In this document: positions 1 through 5,618 of the stretch, piece after piece | Layout of the letters: every line of letters begins with the position of its first letter | Numbering within the stretch: the first letter of the stretch is position 1 | NCBI GenBank assembly: GCA_027593305.1 | Contig: JAQCJA010000128.1 | Span: 1 to 10,357, forward strand | Direction of reading: 5' to 3' | Length of the DNA: 10,357 bases | Source of the DNA: a bacterium | GTDB lineage: Bacteria > Latescibacterota > UBA2968 > UBA8231 | Translations under genes and position numbers: made by a program | Notes under the pieces: model-generated | What the model saw: the letters and a program-made list of their open reading frames with translations, nothing else | What the model was told of the DNA's origin: nothing | The model's database searches: none

Positions 1-304
1 GAGGCGGACGCGCAGCACCCGCCGGGAGGGTGGCGAAACGGATTTCGTACCGTGTGTGGGTGGGATCACCAATGACAAACTCCACGGGGCCCACATCGCC
101 GTGGGCGAAGGCCTCGCCCAGATGTACGGTGATGGCGGCACCGTCCGTCAGATCCTGGACCGTGACAGACGCTGGATCGAGACGCCGATCACCAGCGGCC
201 AGGGTCTGCAGCAGCGCGGCAAAATCGATCTCGGCGCAGATCGGAATATCGCCAAGGTTGCCCGGCAGGGGCGAGGTGATGCTGAGGGGAACGGCGTAGA
301 TCAT
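1..304 (-). CDS. N-terminal part of an unrecognised protein (cut by window edge)
   Basis: An open frame runs from an ATG at 304 to the window edge with no stop, giving the first 101 residues (MIYAVPLSITSPLPGNLGDI at the N-terminus). The start is fixed because an in-frame stop lies only four codons upstream. No good Shine-Dalgarno is visible next to it; an AAGGAG at about 348-353 is too far away. There is no signal peptide. The segment looks beta-rich, with a motif ending in DPTHTRYEIRFATLP. By memory it resembles the N-terminal domain of large uncharacterised proteins in uncultured, Latescibacteria-like genomes, but I cannot name a family. It lies 111 bp downstream of the dehydratase on the same strand, so the two may be co-transcribed. 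Coding status is fairly secure from the protein-like sequence; function is unknown. Confidence 0.65.
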   Translation of the reverse strand, partial: MIYAVPLSITSPLPGNLGDIPICAEIDFAALLQTLAAGDRRLDPASVTVQDLTDGAAITVHLGEAFAHGDVGPVEFVIGDPTHTRYEIRFATLPAGAARPP

Positions 305-415
305 GGGCCGGGGCGATCACAGGCCGGCCGCTGGCGTCCGTCTCGGTCTCCTTGTGGCAGGCGGGGATCGGGCCCCCCGCATCCGCTCGGGTTCATGGCA
401 GCGGGATCCTTTCTG

Positions 416-2140
416 TCAATGGGCCTCGCGGGTGACAATGGCGCCTGACTTGCCCTGCAGGAAGTCGAGGTCCACACCCAGATGCGCCTGCTGCACGTGG
501 TCGACATACATCTTCACGTACCCACGTGTGTCGTGGGGTGCGGGCGGTGTCCACGCGGCGCGACGTCTGGCCAGTTCCTCATCGGAGACTTCCAGGTGCA
601 GCCGGCGGCCAGCCACGTCGAGTTCGATCATGTCGCCGTTCTGCACCAGCGCCAGGGTGCCGCCGATGGCGGACTCGGGGGAGGTGTGCAGCACCACCGT
701 GCCGTACGCCGTGCCGGACATGCGGCCATCGGAGATGCGCACCATGTCGCGCACACCGGCCTCGACCAGTTTCTGCGGCATGGGCATGTTGCCCACTTCC
801 GCCATGCCCGGGTAGCCCTTGGGCCCGGCCCCCTTCAGCACGAGCACACAACTCTCGTCGACATCCAGATCCGGATCGTCGATGCGTGCATGCAGATCCT
901 CGATGTCCTCAAAAACGACGGCCCGGCCCCGGTGCTGCAACAATGCCGGCGTCGCTGCCGACGGCTTGATGATGGCGCCATCCACGGCCAGGTTGCCGCG
1001 GACCACGGCGATGCCCACTTCCTTCTGGATGGGCGCATCGAAGGGGGCGATGACATCGCGGTTGTAGCAGGGCGTGCCCGCGGTGTTGTCCGCATGGGTG
1101 CGGCCATTCACCGTGATCACATCCATGTGCAGCAGATGTTTGAGTTCCTGGATGACCACGGGCAGGCCGCCGGCGTAGTAGAAATCCTCCATCAGATACT
1201 TGCCCGAGGGCATCAGGTTGACGAGCAGGGGCAGCTTGCTGCCAATGCGATCGAAGTCATCGAGGGTGATGTCGATGCCGGCGCGCCCTGCCAGAGCCAG
1301 CAGATGCACGACCAGGTTCGTTGAGCCACCAACGGCGGCGTTGATCATGATGGCGTTCTCGAAGGCCTGCTTCGTCAGGATCTGCGAGGGCCGCAGGTCC
1401 TCGCGGATCATCTCAACGATGCGGTTGCCGGCGATCTGGGCCAGCGCCTTGCGCCGCGAGTCGGCTGCCGGAATGGCGGCCCCACCGGAAAGGGTCATGC
1501 CCAGAGCCTCGACCATACAGGCCATGGTGGAAGCGGTGCCCATGGTCATGCAGTGCCCAGCAGAGCGCGACATGCAGGCCTCGGCGGCGGAGAATTCCTC
1601 TGACGTCATCTTGCCGGCGCGCAGGTCTTCAGAGAAACGCCAGACGTCGGTACCGGAGCCGATGTCCTGGCCACGGAACTTGCCGTTGAGCATGGGGCCA
1701 CCGGAGACGACGATCGTCGGCAGATCACAACTGATGGCGCCCATCATCGTCGACGGGGTGGTCTTGTCGCAGCCCACCAGCAGCACGACGCCATCCATCG
1801 GATTGGCGCGGATCGACTCCTCCACATCCATCGACACAAGATTGCGGAAGAGCATGGTCGTGGGGCGCATGATGGGCTCACCCAGAGACATCACCGGAAA
1901 TTCCACCGGGAAGCCGCCGGCTTCGTAGACGCCACGCTTGACCATCTCCGCCAGTTCGCGGAAGTGGGCATTACACGGCGTCAGCTCCGACCAGGTGTTG
2001 CAGATGCCGACGACGGGTTTGCCGTTGAATTCGTGGTCGGGGATGCCCTCGATCTTCATCCAGCTGCGATGGATGAACGAGGTCTTGGGGTCGCCGCCGA
2101 ACCAGTCCTTGCTGCGCAGTTCCGGGCTCTTCTTGGACAC
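416..2140 (-). CDS. IlvD/Edd-family sugar-acid (aldonate) dehydratase
   Basis: The 574-residue product is a full-length member of the IlvD/Edd iron-sulfur dehydratase family, which removes water from aldonates or dihydroxy acids to give 2-keto-3-deoxy acids. The [2Fe-2S] ligands are visible: C56 in NTWSELTPCN, C124 in VGCDKTTP and C197 in AGHCMTMG. Their spacing equals that of C59, C127 and C200 in Rhizobium L-arabonate dehydratase. K126 would be the carbamylated Mg-binding lysine, and SDGRMSG (470-476) carries the catalytic serine. The NTWSELTPCN and LHTSPE motifs and the C-terminal YVDHVQQAHLGVDLDFL favour the arabonate/xylonate/galactonate-type branch over biosynthetic dihydroxyacid dehydratase (ilvD). 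The exact substrate cannot be told from sequence. The frame is open to 2374, but the GTG at 2140 is preferred: it has AAGGAG with 7-nt spacing, and the family N-terminus (LRSKDWF) begins just after it. The 78 residues upstream look non-coding and contain the tandem repeats. Confidence 0.93.
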   Translation of the reverse strand: MSKKSPELRSKDWFGGDPKTSFIHRSWMKIEGIPDHEFNGKPVVGICNTWSELTPCNAHFRELAEMVKRGVYEAGGFPVEFPVMSLGEPIMRPTTMLFRNLVSMDVEESIRANPMDGVVLLVGCDKTTPSTMMGAISCDLPTIVVSGGPMLNGKFRGQDIGSGTDVWRFSEDLRAGKMTSEEFSAAEACMSRSAGHCMTMGTASTMACMVEALGMTLSGGAAIPAADSRRKALAQIAGNRIVEMIREDLRPSQILTKQAFENAIMINAAVGGSTNLVVHLLALAGRAGIDITLDDFDRIGSKLPLLVNLMPSGKYLMEDFYYAGGLPVVIQELKHLLHMDVITVNGRTHADNTAGTPCYNRDVIAPFDAPIQKEVGIAVVRGNLAVDGAIIKPSAATPALLQHRGRAVVFEDIEDLHARIDDPDLDVDESCVLVLKGAGPKGYPGMAEVGNMPMPQKLVEAGVRDMVRISDGRMSGTAYGTVVLHTSPESAIGGTLALVQNGDMIELDVAGRRLHLEVSDEELARRRAAWTPPAPHDTRGYVKMYVDHVQQAHLGVDLDFLQGKSGAIVTREAH

Positions 2141-2144
2141 GGTG

Positions 2145-2153
2145 TCTCTCCTT
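2145..2153 (-). promoter_or_regulatory. Shine-Dalgarno deciding the dehydratase start
   Basis: On the minus strand AAGGAGAGA sits with 7 nt between its AGGAG core and the GTG at 2138-2140. It supports the internal GTG start over the ATG at 2374, which would translate through the repeat array. Confidence 0.8.
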
Positions 2154-2170
2154 GCGTCGGTCACGTCTGC

Positions 2171-2222
2171 TGGTCGGACCTTGTGGTCGAACCTCGTGGT
2201 CGGACCTTGTGGTCGGATATCG
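2171..2222. repeat. Four tandem 13-bp repeats, possible operator array
   Basis: Four head-to-tail 13-bp units: TGGTCGGACCTTG (2171-2183), TGGTCGAACCTCG (2184-2196), TGGTCGGACCTTG (2197-2209) and TGGTCGGATATCG (2210-2222). Units 1 and 3 are identical; unit 2 has two changes and unit 4 three. The core GGTC-G-GACC is itself an inverted repeat, intact in units 1 and 3. The array ends 30 bp upstream of the dehydratase GTG, in its promoter or leader. FadR-subfamily GntR regulators, many of which control sugar-acid genes, bind sites of the form TNGTNNNACNA, which these units match except at the last base. A regulatory role is inference; the repeat itself is directly seen. Confidence 0.85.
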
Positions 2223-2223
2223 C

Positions 2224-2252
2224 GGGGAAGATAGGGGGAGTTGGGGACGGGG
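2224..2252 (+). promoter_or_regulatory. G-quadruplex motif in the divergent intergenic region
   Basis: Four G-runs of 4, 5, 4 and 4 bases at 2224-2227, 2234-2238, 2243-2246 and 2249-2252 are separated by loops of 6, 4 and 2 nt. This satisfies the usual G4 rule with four possible tetrads. The G-rich strand is plus, the template strand for the dehydratase, and it abuts the 13-bp repeats. Whether it folds or affects transcription is unknown. Confidence 0.55.
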
Positions 2253-2382
2253 TCAGGTGGTTCTGGCGGGGGCCGGCACCGGCGCACTCCGGCCACCTGC
2301 GTTGCGGGGCTACGGTCTGCCGCACGGGTCGATCGAACGCCACATTGAGGAGGTCGTCGACGTGCGCCATCCAACGCCGAGC

Positions 2383-2411
2383 TTGTCTGCAGCCAGCGAA
2401 CTTCCCATAAT
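2383..2411 (+). promoter_or_regulatory. Putative sigma70 promoter of the NHL gene
   Basis: TTGTCT (2383-2388) and CATAAT (2406-2411) are separated by 17 bp and match the -35 and -10 consensus at 4/6 and 5/6. Transcription would start near 2418, giving a leader of about 36 nt before the ATG at 2454, which includes an AGGAGG at 2441-2446. No comparable minus-strand promoter for the dehydratase could be picked with confidence. Confidence 0.5.
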
Positions 2412-2453
2412 GCCGTCTATTCATCACGCTGAAACCAGGCAGGAGGACGTGGC

Positions 2454-3476
2454 ATGGCCGAGAAAGATTCGTGGGAATTCGGTCTCAACCTCAATCGTGA
2501 CGCTGTCGTGGACACGGGCCCGGCAATCCTGGGGGAGGGCGAGTACAGGTACGAGGTCTCCGGTAAGAACTGGGGCAATCTGCCCGAGGACTGGTACTAC
2601 AAAGAGGCGACGGCTGTGGCGGTGAACTCGAAGGGCCAGGTCTACGTCTTCAATCGCGGCACGCATCCGATGCTGGTGCTGGATCGGGATGGGAACGTGG
2701 AGAGCTGGTGGGGTGATGGCGTCTTCGGCAACCCCCACGGGGTGACGATCGGCCCCGATGACTCCGTGTTCTGTGTCGACAACGGTGACAGCACGGTGCG
2801 CAAGTTCACGCCCGACGGAAAACTGCTGATGACGCTGGGCACGCCCAATCAACCATCTGGAAAAATGAGTGGCGAGCCCTTCTGCAAGCCCGCCCACGTG
2901 GCGATCGACAAGCGGACGGGGGATTTCTACGTCGCCGACGGCTACTCCAATGCGCGCATGCACAAGTACAGCCCGGATGGCACGTACCTGTTTTCCTGGG
3001 GTGCGTCCGGGACCGGGGAAGGGCAGTTCAACATCGTGCACAACATCGACACGGATAAGAACGGTTGGGTCTACGTCGCCGATCGGGAGAACCATCGGGT
3101 GCAGATTTTCAGCCCCGCGGGCAAGTACGAGACGCAGTGGAACAACCTGTCGAGAGTCGCAGCGATCTACATCGCCACCCGGGGGAACGAGGAGGTGGCG
3201 TATCTCGGTGAGTATTTCTGCGGCATCGGCTCCAATGATACCGGCACCGACCTGGGGCCTCGGGTCACCGTGATGAGGCTGGATGGAAAGGTGCTGGGCC
3301 GGGCGGGCCGGCAGTCGTATGGGGACGAGACGGGGAGGTTTTACTCACCACACGGACTGGCCGTCGATGCCCACGGTGACATCTACGTGGCGGAGGTCTC
3401 GTGGAGTGATTACGGCAGTCAGATGGATCCGCCGCGAGAGCTGAGGTCGATGCAGAAGCTGGTGAAACTGGCATAG
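2454..3476 (+). CDS. NHL-repeat six-bladed beta-propeller protein
   Basis: The 340-residue product has NHL/YVAD-type propeller repeats. Clear blades lie at about residues 51-80, 95-122 (HGVTIGPDDSVFCVDNGDST), 147-176 (VAIDKRTGDFYVADGYSNAR), 196-223 (DKNGWVYVADRENHRVQIF) and 299-315 (PHGLAVDAHGDIYVAEV). A degenerate blade lies around 237-278. It most resembles bacterial homologues of peptidyl-alpha-hydroxyglycine alpha-amidating lyase and other NHL proteins; true amidating activity is doubtful without the partner monooxygenase domain. There is no signal peptide or membrane segment, so it is probably cytoplasmic. The ATG at 2454 has AGGAGG with 7-nt spacing. It is divergent from the sugar-acid dehydratase. 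Sugar lactonases of the SMP-30 type are also six-bladed propellers, so a lactonase role is a possible but unproven alternative. Confidence 0.85.
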   Translation: MAEKDSWEFGLNLNRDAVVDTGPAILGEGEYRYEVSGKNWGNLPEDWYYKEATAVAVNSKGQVYVFNRGTHPMLVLDRDGNVESWWGDGVFGNPHGVTIGPDDSVFCVDNGDSTVRKFTPDGKLLMTLGTPNQPSGKMSGEPFCKPAHVAIDKRTGDFYVADGYSNARMHKYSPDGTYLFSWGASGTGEGQFNIVHNIDTDKNGWVYVADRENHRVQIFSPAGKYETQWNNLSRVAAIYIATRGNEEVAYLGEYFCGIGSNDTGTDLGPRVTVMRLDGKVLGRAGRQSYGDETGRFYSPHGLAVDAHGDIYVAEVSWSDYGSQMDPPRELRSMQKLVKLA

Positions 3477-3625
3477 TGCCGTTCGGCCTCGACGTCGAAC
3501 ACTGCCGCCTCGCTGTGTGGAACACGACCCAGTACTGTCTCAATCAGGTGTCAGTCTTACACGTTCACGGCTGACGGTTTCTCCGACAGACGCACCACTG
3601 GCTCGCCCCTTGCAGTGGGCGCGGC

Positions 3626-4795
3626 ATGCCCGCCGTCGCCTACTGCCGCCGCACACCGGAGACCGAGCCTCTGTATCAGGCCATGGCCGGTCACCTGGAG
3701 ACCTTCCTCGAAGGTCTGCGCGCCTGCGATCGTCAGTTGCCCCGGCATGTCGAGCAGGAGCTGCGCGCCTATCTCGAATGCGGCATCCTGGCTCACGGGT
3801 TCCTGCGGGTGCGCTGCGAAGATTGCGGTGAGAGTCGGGTGGTGGCGTTTTCCTGCAAGAAGCGCGGCTTCTGCCCGTCGTGCCTGGGCCGTCGCATGGC
3901 GGACACGGCGGCGCGGCTGACGGAGGAGGTGTTCCCCGTCGTCCCGGTGCGACAGTGGGTCCTGAGCTTTCCCTACGAGATCCGCTACCGCCTGGCCTGG
4001 GACGGGGAGCTGGTCAGCGCCGTGCTGGCCGTGTTCCTGCGCGTCGTACAGGGCTGGTATCGACGTCAGGCGAAGGCGGCAGGCCATGCCGGGGGACGCT
4101 GCGGCTCCGTCACCTTCGTGCAGCGCTTCGGCAGTTCGATCAACCTCAATCCGCACTGTCATGTGCTGATGCTCGACGGTGTCTACGTCCTCGGCGCGGA
4201 TGGCCTACCGACCTTCGTGCCAGCACCGCCGCTGACAGATGACGATGTGAACCAGATCGTAGAGACTACGGCCAGGCGCGTCATCCGACTATGTCAGCAC
4301 AGAGGCATGTTCGAGGAAGGCGCCACCGACCCGCTGTGGGAGCAGGAGCCGCTTCTGGCGCAGATCTCGGCGGCCTCGGTGCAGGGCATGGTGGCCACGG
4401 GCGATCGGGCCGGGCGGCGTGTGCGCCGGCGGTTGAGCGACCCCGAGGATGGCTTCCGCGCCGGGGCGTTGTGCTACGCCTCAAGGGGCTTCTCGCTACA
4501 CGCGGCCACTCGTATCGGCGCCACGGATCGGCGCCGGCTGGAGCAGCTGTGCCGGTACGTCGTTCGTCCCCCGGTGGCCTCGGGTCGACTGCGGTTCGTC
4601 CATGCACAGACGCTGGAGTTTACCCTGAAGACGCCGTGGGCGGACGGTACCACGGCGCTGCTGCTGAGCCCGCAGGAGTTGCTGGAGAAACTGTCGGCGT
4701 TGGTACCGCCGCCGCGGCTGCATCTGATCCGTTACCACGGCGTACTGGCGCCGGCGAAGCGGGTCGTGCCGGCCCCGAGTCCATTACACTGTAAT
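3626..4795 (+). mobile_element. IS91-like insertion sequence, ends not resolved
   Basis: The transposase gene marks an IS91-type element. These elements lack terminal inverted repeats and target duplications, so the ends cannot be set by simple inspection. Coordinates cover only the recognisable transposase to the 13-bp palindrome at 4783-4795. A short inverted repeat at 3595-3618 (CCACTG...CAGTGG, 12-nt loop) just upstream could belong to the left (terIS-like) end. The loss of the C-terminal part suggests the right end is damaged or rearranged. Confidence 0.5.
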
Positions 4796-4879
4796 AGACG
4801 GGCATGGCCTGAGATCTTGCAGCGACGTCCGAGTGATTGTGCCCCCAACCGGTGCCCTGAAGCCCGAGAAACGCCCTGA
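3626..4879 (+). CDS. IS91-family (HUH) transposase with diverged or truncated C-terminus
   Basis: The 417-residue product is an IS91/ISCR-like transposase, a single-strand (rolling-circle type) DNA transposase. The N-terminal zinc-binding domain has cysteines C64, C67, C77, C83 and C86 (CEDCG ... CKKRGFCPSCLGRRM). The HUH-like metal motif is LNPHCHVLMLDG with H177 and H179. The nucleophile is probably Y311 in LCRYVVRPP; only one Tyr is present here, as in the Y1/ISCR-type group. Family resemblance holds through RLHLIRYHGVLAP (364-376) and then stops. From memory, relatives continue into a WAQLLKRVF...CPRCGG segment, which is absent here, so the last 40 or so residues look like read-through into unrelated DNA. 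The ATG at 3626 lacks a strong ribosome site; an alternative ATG lies at 3683, but 3626 keeps the conserved region just before HLETFL. Confidence 0.85.
   Translation: MPAVAYCRRTPETEPLYQAMAGHLETFLEGLRACDRQLPRHVEQELRAYLECGILAHGFLRVRCEDCGESRVVAFSCKKRGFCPSCLGRRMADTAARLTEEVFPVVPVRQWVLSFPYEIRYRLAWDGELVSAVLAVFLRVVQGWYRRQAKAAGHAGGRCGSVTFVQRFGSSINLNPHCHVLMLDGVYVLGADGLPTFVPAPPLTDDDVNQIVETTARRVIRLCQHRGMFEEGATDPLWEQEPLLAQISAASVQGMVATGDRAGRRVRRRLSDPEDGFRAGALCYASRGFSLHAATRIGATDRRRLEQLCRYVVRPPVASGRLRFVHAQTLEFTLKTPWADGTTALLLSPQELLEKLSALVPPPRLHLIRYHGVLAPAKRVVPAPSPLHCNRRAWPEILQRRPSDCAPNRCPEARETP
4783..4795. repeat. 13-bp perfect palindrome at the transposase homology break
   Basis: ATTACACTGTAAT has 6-bp arms around one central base. 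It lies about 30 bp after the last recognisable transposase residue. It could be part of an element end, an operator, or chance. Confidence 0.4.
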
Positions 4880-5218
4880 CGCCTGGGTGCCGGTTATCGT
4901 GGTAGGGGTGAAGTTGAATCGCGACTCCAGGCTCCCTACGACCCCAAGAGATTCTACGTACGCCCGTATATTGGTCTGTGCTGGAGTGGCACCTTTTTAG
5001 GGGAAATTTGCGAGCGGGGACAGGGAATCTCCTTCGCGCTTTAGGGGGGTTCGGTGCGGGGGTATCTGGGGGCATCGCACTCGCCGCCATGCGCCGCGCA
5101 GCCTCCTGGCGCACTGGTAGCCGCCAACTTTCCGGGGCGTGTCAACGCGCATGTGAGAGTCTACCTGGCAGCGCCCTGTCGAGGTCTGCCTGAAGGCTGC
5201 ACCGGGAACGCATATGGG
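4880..5218. other. No convincing gene; degenerate mobile-element-like sequence
   Basis: I see no supportable coding region on either strand. Frames here are short or have an arginine/proline-rich shadow composition. Three similar short motifs occur: CCTTTTTAGGGGA at 4991-5003, GCTTTAGGGGGG at 5038-5049 and CAACTTTCCGGGG at 5124-5136. They vaguely recall the subterminal repeats of insertion sequences (an IS21-like end is possible), but no matching transposase is present. Confidence 0.3.
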
Positions 5219-5291
5219 GTAGGGTTACGGGGTATTTATTCGATGTAGATATGTAACTTGTATATTTATGAATATCTTACGTATATAATTA
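5219..5291. other. AT-rich tract next to the ssrA att site
   Basis: About 70 bp are strikingly AT-rich (for example TTGTATATTTATGAATATCT) within otherwise GC-rich DNA. It ends exactly where the tmRNA-like 3' end begins. AT-rich, bendable DNA beside the core site is common in tyrosine-integrase attachment regions, where arm-type and host-factor sites lie. No gene is seen in it. Confidence 0.5.
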
Positions 5292-5311
5292 GATTCCCCT
5301 CAGCTCCACCA
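5292..5311 (+). other. tmRNA (ssrA) 3'-end fragment, probable attachment site
   Basis: The 20-bp GATTCCCCTCAGCTCCACCA reads as the 3' end of a tmRNA gene: half of the T-loop (GATT), the 3' strand of the T stem (CCCCT), acceptor strand CAGCTCC, discriminator A and encoded CCA (5309-5311). The E. coli ssrA gene ends in the same CAGCTCCACCA. Upstream sequence cannot form the T stem: there is no GGGG partner and the preceding bases are AT-rich. No tmRNA 5' domain or tag-peptide frame is present. It is therefore a displaced 3' end rather than a functional gene. Integrases that use tRNA or tmRNA genes often cross over in the T-loop, leaving exactly such a fragment at one island end. The terminator just downstream fits the original ssrA terminator. 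Confidence 0.7.
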
Positions 5312-5334
5312 GTAATCGTTCCATAGGCATCATG

Positions 5335-5370
5335 AAAGCCCTGTAAGTCCTTCGCTTACAGGGCTTTTTT
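5335..5370 (+). terminator. Intrinsic terminator, probably the original ssrA terminator
   Basis: A perfect 13-bp stem, AAAGCCCTGTAAG (5335-5347) with CTTACAGGGCTTT (5355-5367), closes a 7-nt loop, and the T-run extends to 5370. The A-run on the left side makes it usable from both strands. It begins 24 bp after the tmRNA CCA end. Confidence 0.92.
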
Positions 5371-5405
5371 GTGTCTGCTGCTCCGTGTTGGTCCGCAGGC
5401 ATCGG

Positions 5406-5435
5406 TTGACATTCACTTCGCAGCCGGGCTACAAT
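5406..5435 (+). promoter_or_regulatory. Near-consensus sigma70 promoter upstream of GH92
   Basis: TTGACA (5406-5411, 6/6) and TACAAT (5430-5435, 5/6) are separated by 18 bp. This is the best promoter match in the window. It lies 36 bp after the terminator and implies a start near 5442, with an unusually long leader of about 177 nt before the mannosidase ATG. It may drive that gene, or a small RNA or lost gene. Confidence 0.65.
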
Positions 5436-5618
5436 CCTGGTCGGCGTTGTCCGCTCCGGTCCGCTGCAGCATGGCCCCACCGACTTTGTTCACCATGAGT
5501 TGCTGGCTTTCATCCCCGGACGATTTGATGCTGTCGCCACAGCGCGGCGCGGAATCTCGAAGAGCCGCGCATCCACGCATGCAATCGCGTATGCCGCCTG
5601 ACACACCAGAGAGCTCGC

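Noticed and set aside
482..1324. 280-codon plus-strand frame opposite the dehydratase
   Set aside because: It is a histidine/alanine-rich mirror of the conserved IlvD/Edd gene on the minus strand.
2141..2374. 78-residue N-terminal extension of the dehydratase from an ATG at 2374
   Set aside because: It translates the tandem repeats into proline/arginine-rich sequence with no family match, and the GTG at 2140 has an excellent Shine-Dalgarno.
4620..5114. 164-codon minus-strand frame overlapping the end of the transposase
   Set aside because: Its 5' half is Arg/Pro/Ala-rich and its 3' half is antisense to the transposase. No start with a ribosome site and no recognised domain.
5220..5311. A complete tRNA or tmRNA gene ending at the CCA
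   Set aside because: The T stem has no 5' partner. No anticodon arm, tmRNA 5' domain or tag-peptide frame can be found upstream, so only a 3'-end fragment is supported.
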